Part shown: positions 46,985-59,102 of the stretch, in pieces
Layout: every line of letters starts with the position of its first letter
Position numbering within the stretch: position 1 is the first letter of the stretch
Source: Hypomyces perniciosus
Lineage: Eukaryota > Ascomycota > Sordariomycetes > Hypocreales > Hypocreaceae
Reading direction: 5' to 3'
Length of the DNA stretch: 64,000 nt
NCBI GenBank assembly: GCA_008477525.1
Contig: SPDT01000010.1
Span: 806,001-870,000 of the forward strand
Program-made: the position numbers and the translations under genes
The notes under the pieces: generated by a model
What the model was told of the DNA's origin: nothing
Database searches by the model: none
Seen by the model: only the letters and a program-made list of their open reading frames with translations

Positions 46985-47597
46985 ACCTAGTGCTCTCTGG
47001 GTTTGCTTGTTGGGATTATACATCTCTTGTCTCATTGTTTGTTTTTGATGCTATAGCTTCAAGCCTGCTTCAATTTTATAAGTGTCTTCAGGAGGGATGA
47101 GAGCAAACCTCCTACATCCTATTCGGCTCTTTATGGCATATACAAGGGCCGAGCTCACTACACTCGGAACGCGAAATATGCCGAGTCGCGAGTAGCATTT
47201 CTAACAGCTGGTGACAGCTATTGTCTCAAAAAAGTGATGTACTATTCACATGTATTGGATGTGTTATCAATCGCGGCCACGTGAGTTGAACCGGCTTGGC
47301 TTGCATGATGTCAAGTGTGGCATGAATTATTAAGCCATCAGTCATTCGACATCTTGAGCCAATCTTTGGCACCCAAAGCAATACGAGTAGCCCGAGAAAT
47401 CAATCACAAATCATCACATCTCCAGACCAAGTTTCAGTGTCAGGACGTGATAGCGTCGTGAAATGAACGTATTTATGTACACATCTCCCGCAGATCCGAC
47501 GATCTACCCTGTGGTGGCGAAATCGAGAGGGCAGAACATCAGGTGATTGATATAAGCCAAGTATTTGACTGACATCAATAATGACTTTTGCTTAATA
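46985..47597. promoter_or_regulatory. Intergenic region before questin-oxidase-like gene
   Basis: It should contain the 3' UTR of the 158-aa gene and the promoter of the next. Nothing beyond short random frames is visible. Confidence 0.4.
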
Positions 47598-47723
47598 ATG
47601 CTTCTTGCTTTAAGGCGACCACTTTCTTCACCACTATTTAACTTGAGTAGGAGCTTTGCGAATAGTGTTCCATTCACACCTCAGCGCACTGCATTTTCGA
47701 TTCGGGCACGGCTTGTTACAACC

Positions 47724-49384
47724 ATGGCGACTCCGTACCATATTCTTGTCCCCTCCAATGAGACGGGCCTGTTGAGATGGAAGCAAAGCAATGAGGCAGC
47801 TGTGAAGGTTTCAGAGCTCTTGCAAAAGGACCTTGAAGTATGTGTTAATATTTACTACGTGTAAACAAGACCACTTATATACTGACTCCAGAGTTGTAGA
47901 CTCATCATGCATTATTCAGCCCACAGGGCTTCCACAACCACGTATGTGCCTTGTTTGCCCGACACCCGACTTTGTATACTCGATTTTTTTGTTTTACGAG
48001 GTCATACATAACCATGAACTAGACTAACCATCGAAATTCAGATTGCCCATCAGCTTCTATCCTTGTACGGGACGGGGGCAACCCCAGGGGTATTGGAAAC
48101 CGCCTTTGCCGCAAATACCTCCTACCAGATCAAAGTCGGAGAACCTCACGTCAGCATTGTCGAAGATCTTAAACGCGGATGGGCCAAGGACTCTCCCTAC
48201 CTCGACAAAGGGAAACACTACACGGACTTCCTCAAGTTCTTTCAGGACGAGATTGAGGGGAGAGGATGGCAGGAAGTCCTACAGGAGTATGTCTTCAAAG
48301 GCGATGAAAGAAGCGAGGACCTCTTGAGTCGTCTTTTTGCCGGTATGCTTGCAGTTCTAGCCACAAAGTTGATGAGATACTCTGAGTCAAACTGAGAGCA
48401 CTAGACGGCTGACTCAATATCAATCGCCAGGCCTTCTCCACCCCTTAATACAAGTCATGTACGGCATTGAGTGGCAGCAACCTGCCCTCATCGCCTCGGG
48501 CCTCGCCCAAGCCGCTATCCACGAGAACCGCATGGGGCCAATGCTTGCCAAAGTCGACGAAATTACACGGTCCCGTACCCTCAGTCCCTCTCCCCAGCAT
48601 CTCACTATTCCAGAGCTCTTTGAGACGATTCGACAGAACCGCGCAACTCTGGCCACCAGCGCTCGCTGGGAGGATGGCGCAAGGATCTATCAGAATATCC
48701 TTGATCGTGCCGGTGATGAAGCCTTGGACCTTCTAGCGCAGGTCCGTGTTCGGGAAGACGAGTTGGAGGAGAGGCTGGCTGAGATGATCCATTCATGTGC
48801 GTATGTTGCTGCTGCAACAGTGTTCCATCCACCAAATGTTCCCAAGTTTGATTTCTTCTTGATGTGAGTTCCCCTGTCGCTATCCTGTTCTCCTTTCCCT
48901 CTTGGCAAACTAACTGAATGGTTGTTTAAACAGTCATCACCTCACCTCAACACCGTTCTTCGTCACCCTCTTCAAATTCCCCTGGCTTTCCGCTTCCGCA
49001 AAAGCCCGCATCCTCGAAAGGAAAATCCGTCTCGACCTCATCCAATATATCGCCCGCGGATGCCCTTCCCTCAACCTCGCATCTATCAGGTCCTTCACGC
49101 CCAGCAACACCGACAGTAGCATCACCAAGCCCGAGGGCCTGATTCCACGATTTCACAATATCGTTGATGATGGACACACTATCAAAGTCGTTCGCGCGCT
49201 GCTCTTGACTCAGAAGTTGTCCCTCAATTACGTCGATAAGCCTTGGATTCGTATTTCTGATGATGAGACATGGCTGAAGGTGCATTACCTGTTGCTTGAG
49301 GGGACGGAGGGCCAGAAAAGTAATTTGTGGGTAAGGGGGGCTGGGTTTGACGAGGCGTGGAATGAAATGCCAGAAGCAAAGTGA
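47724..49384 (+). CDS. Questin oxidase-like / AflY-family oxidoreductase
   Basis: Five exons: 47724-47837, 47900-47941, 48042-48342, 48431-48863 and 48934-49384, 446 residues. The 42-nt second exon encodes THHALFSPQGFHNH, needed to complete the conserved HH...GFHNHIAHQLLSLYG block. The family (questin_oxidase-like, formerly DUF4243) includes AflY/HypA and GedK/MdpL proteins, cofactor-free oxidases that cleave anthraquinone-type rings. Other marks are VRLFAGLLHPLIQ-like LFAGLLHPLIQVMYGIEWQQ and SLNYVDKPWIRISDD. No polyketide synthase or other cluster gene is nearby, so a stand-alone role is likely. The frame extends upstream to ATG 47598, which would add 42 Arg-rich, acid-free residues resembling a mitochondrial presequence. 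I chose 47724 for its strong ACCATGG context and family fit. Confidence 0.85.
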
Positions 49385-49489
49385 GTGAAGAAAGACACAC
49401 GCCAACTCGCTATCTAGAGCTGGTGGAGGGGCTGTAGGATATCTTTATGCAGTATTTTCGACTAAATTGCATGTTCTATTATTTCCCAT

Positions 49490-52366
49490 CTAATCCAAAC
49501 CAACCCACTCATCATCATCAGACTCGCCGCCCGACTCCGCAGTGCCATTCATCACCGCGTCTATCGACTTCTGTTCTCCACTCGTTAGGTACAGCGACTG
49601 ACTCTTTCCCTCTTCCTCCTTTTTGCCAGCTTGTCCGAGCAAATAGTCAACCATGTAAACGTTCTCGTCCGCCAGTCTCCTAATCTCGTCTCTCATCTTC
49701 GACACAGCCCGGGAGACTACCCGCAGCTCGACATCCACCTTGCCCCGGTTGGCTGTTAACCAAGCACCGTGCTTGTCGATGAGCGCTTTGATCCATAGCA
49801 GACAAAACTCAATATGAGGAGACTCTTCCGTTTGTGCCGCAACGAAACGTAGCAACCGGGATACGTAGACTGTAGGAAGATCGGCGACCACCAAAGAAAT
49901 ATCGGCCGGTGGCACGGCTTGGAAAACTCGCTTAATCAAACCGGCTTCGTTGAGTCGGAAAGCCATGACCAACGCCTTTAGATAGTCCTTTTCATTTTCC
50001 AAAACAGCGAGGGTTGAAGCAGGTGTGACCTCAATATTCAGATCAAACGGGTCGAACTGAAGAGTGTTGTCGAGACTGTAGATGAGGAGACCCTCTGTGG
50101 AAGCCGCACAGAATGCAGTACCAGTGGGTGAAAAGGCTACTCCTGTTACTCGAACTTCTGGCATCTTCTTTCTGGCAGAGGGATCGCCACCACGCTTTGA
50201 TCCAGGCAAGCTGTTGTCGACGCGGTCTTCGCGGTCAGATGCCTCCCCTTGCATGTCTATTTCCCCCTCAGGCCCAGCCTCTGTCAACAATTTGCTGTTG
50301 AGAAATTCCTGGGTACCGGATAGAGACAAGTTTACGCTAACAGTAAACTTCTTCAGCAGAACCATGGTTGTCACAGAATAAAGGCAAATGTACTTGGTGT
50401 TTCCACCTGCCAAGAGACAACTACCGTCAGTGCTATACCGTATCGTAGCGAAACTCTTGGTACCGGCAGTATTGGCTGCGGTTCTTCGGTCCGATATTTT
50501 TCGACCACCAGAGGCGTCCCGACGGCCGTCTAGGCCAGCGGTTTGCTCGGCTTCTGAGACTGACCAGAATGTCAATTGGCCATCAAGGGTTGAGACAGCT
50601 AGTTGAAGCGAATCTGGCCGGACAGCAATATCGAGCACATCCGCCTGTAGTTGCAAAGGCTCGCTTGTCTGTGTCCTGTTAAAGATAGACCATATCCGAG
50701 CTGTACGGTCCCAGCTGCCGCTCACCAGGGAGCTGCCGTTTGGTGTGAAAGCCAACGCAGATACAGGTCCCTCGTGTCCAGACATCTGATCCAGCAACTG
50801 ACCGGTTTGCACCGACCAGATGTGAATGTCGAATGAATCCAACGATCCCGCAGCAACGACTTCACCGCTGGGATCAACAGCCATGCAGGTGAACGACAGC
50901 CGGGTTGGTGCTGTGAACGTTCGGAAATTTCGGTATCTGATCAGATCCCACGCTCGTATCGAGCCATCAAGACTTGAGGTAAAGAGTACGTTTCCCTTCT
51001 TCGCAAATTCACAAGCAGTCACGCCACTTGTATGTTCCGTGAAGGTAACGATGCAGAAGCCGGATTCGGTATCCCATACCTTGATTTTGCCGTCATCAGC
51101 AGTGGTAATAATTCGCTTGCCATCGGGTGAGTAAACAAGTGAGTTTATTGAGTCAAAGTGGCCTTGTTGCTTGAGAATGTAGGACTCCGATTGCCACTCC
51201 CAGACCAACAACTGACCGAGTTTCGAGGCACCGAAAGCCAACCACTCTCCGCTCTTGTTGATAGTCACGAAATCGATGTCATTCTGGGAAATGCTCAGTT
51301 TATGAATGTTGTTAAAGTCAGGCATTTCGTAGAGTCCGAATAGACCGTTGGAGAACCCGGCCACCAAGAGGTTTGTTTCTGGGTGAAAGGAGGCGCATCG
51401 CACATGGGCGCTGCCCTGCATGAAGTAATGTCGCTGGACGATCCGCCATCGCATGTCCGAGTCATCGTCATCATCCTGCATCCGGTCGTCCTCCTCTGTC
51501 TGGTTGATGGGTTTGACGTATTTCCAATCAAATACAGCGCCATCCTTGCTCACAGTGTAGATAGTTTCCTGGTCCTCGGAAAACCATGCGCCAATGACCA
51601 TTTGTTTGTGTCCAGAGAGCACAGTGGGCGTGAATCCCTCCTCTGCATCCACGCTCCATACCCTGGCTGTCAAATCCTTCGAGGCTGTCAGGAAGAATCG
51701 AGAGTCGCTTGACCATTCAACATGCTGAACAGAATCAAAGTGACCTGTGTGTGTATGGTGCTTCACAAAGGGGGCAAATTCGAGCTCCCCTTCAGCATTA
51801 GTGTCGGGGGTTGAAGGCACATGCCAAACTTCGATTTTGCGACCCAAGCCCGCGACAAAGTATCTTCCGGAAGGTGAGAAAGACAGCGCTGTGAGCGGCG
51901 ATCGGAAAGAGAAGTGGTAGATGGATATGCGACGAGGAACGTTGGTCAGAATAGCGTGGCCATCTTCGTCAACAGTGATAAGAAGATTTCCACGGGGAGA
52001 GAGCCCGATTCTGACAATGTTTTTGCGATGGGCGAAGGGAAATGTATACGACTTGTTTCTGGCGTGTCTAGGTTAGCAGAGACATCCCTCAGACAGCACC
52101 AAGCGACTCATTTGCTGCCCAGACGAATTGACAAAGGGCCAACATACTCAACCAAGTTAAAAACAGTCACCCGGTTACCCACGGGCGAGAAGAGGTGAGT
52201 GCCATCCGGACTGAAAAGCAGGTTGCCCTGGCAGTAGACAGTGCCTAGCAAGTTGGAAAACTGCACCACAATGTCAGCACGCGGCGCAGTTCCTGCCACT
52301 AGCGGGGCCAATTGAAGAGATTGAAGCCATTGCCAAGCTGCATCTTACCCTAAAATCGGTCTTCAT
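49490..52366 (-). CDS. PWP2: PWP2, U3 snoRNP / UtpB WD40 protein
   Basis: An 18-nt first exon (52366-52349, MKTDFR), exon 52260-52148 and exon 52058-49490 encode 899 residues. PWP2 is a tandem WD40 protein of the UtpB subcomplex in the small-subunit processome, acting in the nucleolus on 18S rRNA maturation. The N-terminus SNLLGTVYCQGNLLFSPDGT and the block FAHRKNIVRIGLSPRGNLL are diagnostic. WD repeats run to about residue 660 (for example SGHKQMVIGAWFSEDQETIY, GHEGPVSALAFTPNGSSLVS). The Utp12-type C-terminal helical domain follows (LVMAFRLNEAGLIKRVFQAV, LLRFVAAQTEESPHIEFCLL). The C-terminus is acidic (SGGESDDDEWVGLD). The tiny first exon is fixed by the universally conserved start. Its 3' end lies 105 bases from the converging questin-oxidase-like gene. 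Confidence 0.96.
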
Positions 52367-53093
52367 GGTCAACTGCTGGCCATGATCATGTAGACTGATG
52401 TTGTATGGTGGGCTGTCTATGGCCGAAGTTGTCGCATCAAAAAATCAAGCTGCAACTTTCTTATCGATATGGCCAGTGAATTTTTCTGGCGTCTGATGGA
52501 GACAGCTTCTCAAAAGGAACAACTGGAAGAAGGAACGGCAGATAGTTTATCCTAGCTGCCCAGATCCAAGCCTGGAACGGCAAAGCTCGGGGCGCACCGA
52601 CCGCCTCAATCTTGGCCCGCCATTTGGGCCATTTGGGGTGCAGCACTGGTGGCTGGAGCTCCTTTTGCTGGCTCAGCGAAGGCCCGGCTTGCCAGGAGCC
52701 TGTGAACACACTGAAGGCCACTGTAACCTGTTGGCAGGCGAAAAGGGGACCACTGCCTGCTCCGTGCCCCCATCGCACTAGCCAAATAGGCCCAATCAGC
52801 CACAACTGCCAGCCTATCAACGGCCAGCACCCCTGGACAGTCCAGAGACGTGGAAAATTGGACCTCAACCCCTTCCATCCCCTGAAAGTTCAACTTCGAG
52901 CTCTGAAGGCCGAACCTCTACTTCGTTTGATCAACTCCCAGGCGAATCTCCTTCTAATACTTCGACCGTGGCATCTGCAGACATCTTCTTTCTTGTTCTG
53001 CTTCGTCTGACGGCTGCAATACCGCTTCGGCACTCATCTATTCCCAGCTCTTCCTACTAACACCGCTGATCCGCCCCCCTCACCTCGCCCAAG
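52367..53093. promoter_or_regulatory. Divergent promoter, PWP2 / septin CDC12
   Basis: Both start codons face outward from this 727-base space. It is GC-richer than other intergenic parts, with GGCCCAATC/GGCCA-type repeats around 52600-52810. No coding frame is supported. Confidence 0.5.
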
Positions 53094-54451
53094 ATGGCTC
53101 CCGCTGCTGCTGAGAGCGCCTCACCGATTGGCATTGCCAACCTGCCCAACCAGCGGCACAAGATCGTCGCAAAGCGCGGTGCTGGCTTCACTATTATGGT
53201 ATGTGCGATCAGCTTGATCTCTGGACTTCTTGACGCGTGCCTAATATCTAGACGAACCGCTAACGTCGCGTATAGGTTGCTGGCGAGTCGGGTCTGGGCA
53301 AGACGACCTTCATCAACACTCTGTTCTCCACAACCATCAAGAACTACGCCGATCACAAGCGTCGACACCAGAAGCAGGTCGACAAGACCGTCGAGATTGA
53401 GATCACCAAGGCCGAGCTTGAGGAGAAGTTCTTTAAGGGTATGCATCTCACATGCTCACCGGCTGGCCTGTAGTGTGCTAACCTGTGATCTACTACTCCC
53501 AGTCCGACTGACCGTTATCGATACCCCTGGTTTCGGTGACTATGTCAACAATCGCGACTCCTGGATGCCCATTATCGAGTTCCTCGACGACCAGCACGAG
53601 TCTTACATGCTTCAGGAGCAGCAGCCTCGCCGTCAGGACAAGATTGATCTCCGTGTCCACGCCTGTTTGTACTTCATCCGCCCCACGGGCCACACCCTTA
53701 AGCCCCTGGATATCGAAGTTATGAAGCGCCTCTGCTCAAGAGTCAACCTGATTCCTGTCATCGCCAAGGCCGATACCCTCAGCCCTGCTGACCTGGCCAA
53801 GTTCAAGCAAAGAGTACGATGACCTTACCAGCCGTCAATTTTCTTTACCAGTATTTTCTAACATCGTTGCAGATCGTCAATGTCATTGAAGCCCAGAACA
53901 TCAAGATCTACCAGCCCCCGATTGAGGAGGATGACGAGGCCGCTGCCCAGCACGCGCGTAGCCTTATGGCCGCTATGCCGTTCGCTGTTATCGGCTCTGA
54001 GAAGGACGTCAAGACTGGCGATGGCCGCATCGTCAAGGGCCGTCAGTACTCGTGGGGCGTTGCCGAGGTTGAGAATGAGGACCACTGCGACTTCAAGAAG
54101 CTGCGATCCATTCTGATCAGGACCCACATGCTCGACCTCATTCACACCACCGAGGAGCTTCACTACGAGGCCTACCGTGCGCAACAGATGGAGACGCGCA
54201 AGTTTGGCGAGGCCCGCCCCAGGAAGCTCGACAACCCCAAGTTCAAGGAGGAGGAAGAGGCCCTGCGGAAGCGTTTCACCGAGCAGGTCAAGATCGAAGA
54301 GCAGCGCTTCCGACAATGGGAGCAGAAGCTCATTGCCGAGCGCGATCGTCTCAACAAGGACCTCGAGCAGACTCATGCCCAGATCAAGCAGCTGGAGGGT
54401 GAACTCGAGGCCATGCAAGGCAGCGCTGTCCGAAGCCACGGTCGCCGTTAA
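53094..54451 (+). CDS. CDC12: Septin, Cdc12/AspC class
   Basis: Exons 53094-53198, 53276-53438, 53503-53813 and 53873-54451 encode 385 residues. Septins are GTP-binding proteins that form hetero-oligomeric filaments at septa and growth sites. The polybasic start GIANLPNQRHKIVAKRG, the P-loop GESGLGKTTFINTLF (about 38-52), the switch DTPGFGDYVNN, the AKADTLSP specificity motif and the septin unique element WGVAEVENEDHCDFKKLR are all intact. The C-terminal ~90 residues are heptad-rich coiled coil (KRFTEQVKIEEQRFRQWEQK). Class is judged from the N-terminus and short leader, which fit Cdc12 (A. nidulans AspC) and not Cdc3 or Cdc11. All introns are GT-AG. Confidence 0.93.
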
Positions 54452-55144
54452 AGCACATACGATATACATCGTCAGCGCACCAAGTTGGTGTTGGACAATT
54501 GGTAGTCATTTTCTCTCTTATAGCCTATGGCTCCAGCTTTGGGTTTGGAGTTGAAGAGGTCGAACGGCGAATACCAATTCGGAGGAACACATTCATGGAT
54601 TTTCTCGCCAGCTACTACTGCAGGGGTTATGGGGAGCTTTGGAGGTGACAGTGGGTTTCCCGTGGTTACGACTGCAAGAACCATCACTGCGATTCTCTCC
54701 GTATTTGTGGCCGTTCGGTTCAGCTGGCATTCGAACAAAATTATGGCCGTTCCCTCAAAATTAGCGAGTAGGACGGATGTTGGAGGTTTTGATAATGTAG
54801 CCCTATTTTATCCCTCTGTTTTTCTTTAATTCGAGCCCCTTTCCTCAGCTAGGCACACGTTTTCTAGTTCCATGTAATTCAGTCATCATGTTTTTATGAC
54901 ACAAATCTTAGTGAAATACTTCAACTCGGAGCCATGCTAGTATATTGTGCTTTCCTTTTGTTTGGAAATTAACCAATACGCATTGCCTCCTCTGTAAGAC
55001 CTGATCGACACGATGCTAGACAGAAGAGCATTGGGCGACCATCCGTTAAATCCCTTGTTGTTATCTCCTTTCTTGTACTTTGTATATAGTATGACATTAA
55101 GTTCATTCCCAACCTCCAGAAATATGTAAGCGAGAATCTAGTCT
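54452..55144. other. Convergent 3' UTR region
   Basis: The septin gene and the kinase gene converge here. A minus-strand frame (54472-54738) looks mildly protein-like (TTGNPLSPPKLPITPAVVAG) but has no start, splice or family support. No repeat is seen. Confidence 0.4.
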
Positions 55145-56830
55145 CTAAACAGCATCCATGCTGGCTCTGGTAGTGAGTTGCTCATTCTTATTCCCCAGCC
55201 TTGATATTTGCAAAAAGGCATCAACGCCATAGCCCTCCAGGCTGTGTAAGTGTAAAGAGCCGGCCCAGTACTCAGCATAGACGCGGCTCAAAGGCAGGCC
55301 CATTCCCAGGCGGAGTTTGGGCGGTCGGCTGGTGAGCGAGGAGAGGGAGCCCCGGTAGGTGGGTGTCTTGAGGTCCGCACGGCCGAGCTCCTCCTCGACA
55401 TGAAGCTCTTGCATCGTGGCGGCCATGCGGGGCACTCGGCCGAGGTTCTGGAGACGCTTTTGGCTTTGGGGGCCTTTGCTGAAGGACCAGAGGTAGGGGA
55501 GTTCTTCGCGGGGGATGCCTCCCCCGCGGTCTGATATACGGATTATGACGTGCTCTTGAGCCTCGCAGATGGTGACTTCGATGGGAGGAGGGGTGTTTGA
55601 TTTAGTTGTTGAGTTGGGATTGCTGTGGCGGTCGATGACTGCTTGGACGGAGTTTCGGAGGAGCTCGCCGATGATGTACTCAAGGTGGCTGAGGATGTAA
55701 GGGAAGCTGGCATCGAGGTGGCCGTCGACTTTGATTTCGGGAACTTGGACGCCTGGACCATTTGTGGAGAGGGCGAGGTGGGTGACGGCTTTTGCGCAGC
55801 GATCTATGACGTCCTTTGCAGAGCATTTTATGAAGACTTCGCCAATGAAGTCAGACTCGGAGAGCTTGGCTCCGGGGGAGAAGTAAGGCGAGTTGTAGGT
55901 TTCGGTCAGGGAGAGGTGTTGCTCGGCGATGACTCGTCGAGATATACGCTAGAAGCTGCGTGAGCATGGGGGAGCTCCGATGCACCAGCCCATTGACTTA
56001 CTGATCTAAGGATAGTGTTCATGAAGTGGTCTAGCTCTCTGGGATCCATCAGGCCACCGCACTCGAGGATGCCCATGGCAAGCTTGGGGATGACCGTGAG
56101 GTGGCCTTTGAGGTTATGGCTGATGACCTCACAGAACTTCTCATTGTCCTCGAGCGTCTTGATTTCCTTGACCTTGCGAAACATGTCGAAAGCATTGTAG
56201 TACAAGTCGTATACATCTTTGATATGGGGGTTCGTGACGACAACGTAGGGAAGCTTCTGCATATCACGGATCCGATGTGCTAGTCTGTAAGACCCCGGGT
56301 CAGCTACCTCGGTACCATCTAATACTACCTGGTATTCCCAGGACCGTGGAGAGGCTCAACAGACTTACCTAACTGGCAATTCGGTGCGGACATAGTTTGC
56401 AGAGCTAATCAGACGCGACTCGGTCAGAGAGCGACCAAAGACCATCAGCTGGCGCAAGCTGATGGGGCGCGCCTCTTTTGCAACCCATCTACGACTGCCT
56501 TAGCGCCTGCGCCGCACGATGCGGAGCGTCTTGTGTGTGCCATGTGTGTCATGTGTGTGTTTGTTGTGTTGTGTTGTGTTGTGTTCGCTAGGGGAGCACA
56601 AGAAGAAGGGAGGAGGAGGTCTTTGCATACTCGTCTAGAACAGAAATCGGCCGCCATGATCCGTTCGTAGCCTTGCTCGCCCTGCGTGTTTGTATCGTCG
56701 CGGGTCGTGCAGCTGTTCTGCGTGGAGGAACCGTGTCACCGAAGCTCGTCGTCGTTCTCGTCGTCGCGGCCAGAGCCGGGTCAATCAGTCTGCATCGTTT
56801 GCTGGAGTTGCGCCGCGCGATGGAGAACAT
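55145..56830 (-). CDS. PKP2: Mitochondrial pyruvate dehydrogenase kinase (PKP2-like)
   Basis: Four exons, 56830-56631, 56488-56369, 56284-56002 and 55948-55145, give 468 residues. The enzyme phosphorylates and inactivates the E1-alpha subunit of pyruvate dehydrogenase in the matrix. The N-terminus (MFSIARRNSSKRCRLIDPAL and on to about residue 62) is Arg/Ser/Thr-rich and almost free of acid, a mitochondrial presequence. The regulatory helical domain shows PISLRQLMVFGR, SANYVRTELPVRLAHRIRDM and LPYVVVTNPHI. The GHKL ATPase part has the N-box ELLRNSVQAVID, G1 SDRGGGIPREE and G2 GMGLPLSRVYAEYW. Exon 1 joins exon 2 at the conserved LDEWVAKEARP junction. The N-terminal VVTNPHI block points to the Pkp2 rather than the Pkp1 type. 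Intron 1 contains a GTGTT microsatellite. Confidence 0.92.
56546..56586. repeat. GTGT/GTGTT microsatellite inside kinase intron 1
   Basis: GTGTGTGT passes into repeated TTGTGTTGTGTTGTG units. The tract lies wholly within intron 1 of the kinase gene (56489-56630), where it reads as an ACACAA-type run on the sense strand. Confidence 0.9.
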
Positions 56831-59102
56831 GCCCGCGGTTCCATGCAGGGATTTTGGGCAGCAGTGTTCGTTCGAGGGCAGAAGCGGCCGGCGAGAGATG
56901 TGCGGCCGCAGAGGAAGCTGAAAGAGAAGTATAGCAGTATCGTCCCAAGGCTCGGATTGTGAGAAAAACAAAAGAAATGATAGGTTCAGTGCACGGCGAA
57001 TGAGTCGGAGAATGGAGGTGGTGATAATACGCAGGCGTGTGCTTCTCATGAAGCTCTCCGAGGCGTGTCAGAAGCTTGGATCGGCTGCTGACAATCTTGG
57101 CAGACTTTACCCCACATGCAGCGGTATCGGCTCCGAATGGGCGGTCCCTTTTGCACATGAATGGGGTGTCATGTCTGTGCTGCAGAAACCACGAGTTTTG
57201 GTTTACAATGAATATCTCTTTTCTCAAGGCGAATTAAAACAGCGAAAAGTATAGTACTAGTAGTAGTAGATCTCCTTAAGATGTGTCAGTGTTCCACAAT
57301 CACAAGCATTTGTACTTTGTAAATATGAGTGGATAGTTGGAATGTGAATGTCAACTAATAATGTGCTGAGAGCCTGCATGCAGTGTTTACAATAGCTACC
57401 TGAACCTAGTGATTGATGACAATTCAGCCATCAATGGGCAGCCATGAAATAATGAAACCGGAGCTGCTCGTCAGGTTAGCAGTGACGCCCCGCCATGCCC
57501 CAGGTTAAGCTTAACAACATCGACACTGTACGAAGAATGCAAATGACGCCATCGCAGCACATCAGGTCATTTTCTATCCACAGTCATTTCGATGATTCAA
57601 TTCTCCCGGGTCGGCGTCGTCCAGCAATAGAAAGCAGAGGGTGGGAAAATATCCAAGAAACGTATATCTACAGGAAGCCTTGATATAATACTCTGCTAGT
57701 GACAAGAATGGTCAAGGCCAACCTAGACTCAAGAAGGCGTGAGGAGGATGATGATGATGCTGCTCTATGTTTCAGAAAAAGATGCGTCTCCAGAAAAGAC
57801 AAAGACGGATCGAGTCACAAGCAAAAGCTCTGCTGCGCAACAGGACAACGTCATTGGTAGTGGGGGTGGGGTGACAAGCACAGAGAGATTTGCGCCACAA
57901 ACCCGAGCCACGATGCCACACAGCAGGCGCACAATAATTGTTAGCAAAATACATCTGCTTCTGACAGAACTGGCTTGGCGAGGAGTTAAATGGTGGGGTA
58001 GTCCACGGTTCCCATCTAACACACCACAAAACACCTGAAACAGACCCTTTTCGAGTTCCATGTGTGAATGGGCAGAGCAGATGCAACTTGGAGTACGGAA
58101 GCTTTTTGCTCCACGGATGCAGCCTCCTGGGACCTCTGCAGCCTGCCACCGCTAGGGAGCACTAGGAATAGGCAATAACGCTCAGAGCACCCCGTATGTA
58201 CGGAATACAGCATGAGGTACTTCGTATGGAGCTGTTGTCATGTCTACTGCCGCCACCAAAGCCCCATGTTAACGTAATGCCAGGACACAGGCACTGTCTG
58301 TCTGTCACCTCTCTTGACCTCGGGCAGCTTTTCTGCCGTGCCTCTGACTGGTACTCCGTACTCCACATAACTTAACTAAAATTGCAGACGCATCTGCTCT
58401 CTCCAGCATCTTAACCTACTATTTTCCTTTGCTCCCTCTTCGTCTTGCCACCTCTGTGGGCTTGTTGTAGTAGTACTCGCTTTCTCTGGGCTTCTTGTGC
58501 CACCCTGCACGTTGGCCGACAGGGCCTCTTCAGCCTGTCCCTGTTTTAATTTTTTTGCTCACTCCTGTGCCCACTGAAGCCGCTATCGTTGCTGCTCTTA
58601 CTGCTGCTGCTACGGAGTACTTCAACTGCAGTCCCTGACTGTCAACGAGCCGCCACACGCGCGCCTTCTATCTAATACTCCTCGGGCATCTCAAGAGCAT
58701 CCGCCACTGCACCCCGCGCCTTGCTTTCCAGCAGCTCTGGAGGTGGCCTGCAGTCGCTGTTGGGTTGTTTCTGGCGAACGAAACCATGGTACGTTTTTTT
58801 CACAGGCAATTGCGTCAAAGGAGCTGTTTGTCTCCCCTCCCCCCAGCTTTGCTCTTGCGCCCTGGCCCTCCACGAAGTGCTTTGCAGCTCTGCCTAGACC
58901 TCTGGCTGTCCTGACCTAGGCATTGCGTGTATTGCTATCGCCATCATTATCCTCGGGAGACCCTCAGCCCTTGGCCCAGCTCGGCGGCCTTTCACCGTCT
59001 CCGACCGCTCCGGGCCTCAATCACCCTCCTGATTCGTGATTCAGAACCTCAACCTCTTCTTATCTTCTACCCCCACATCACCTCCAGTTGAAATCGTCCA
59101 CC
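56831..59102. promoter_or_regulatory. Divergent promoter region, kinase / UBP15
   Basis: This 2.3-kb space carries both promoters. A C/T-rich zone with a CTTGTTGTAGTAGTA run (about 58430-58560) and further pyrimidine tracts to 59090 suggest that UBP15 transcription starts near 58.4-58.6 kb, giving a leader of over 500 bases. TACTCCGTA/TACGGAGTA copies lie at 58352-58360 and 58611-58619. No coding frame is convincing. Confidence 0.5.

Noticed and set aside
47598..49384. Secondary-metabolite cluster around the questin-oxidase-like gene
   Set aside because: Neighbours are housekeeping genes (PWP2, a 158-aa unknown); no polyketide synthase, transporter or tailoring enzyme is in reach.
54472..54738. 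88-aa minus-strand frame after the septin gene
   Set aside because: Mildly protein-like but abuts the septin stop from the opposite strand, with no start context or known family.
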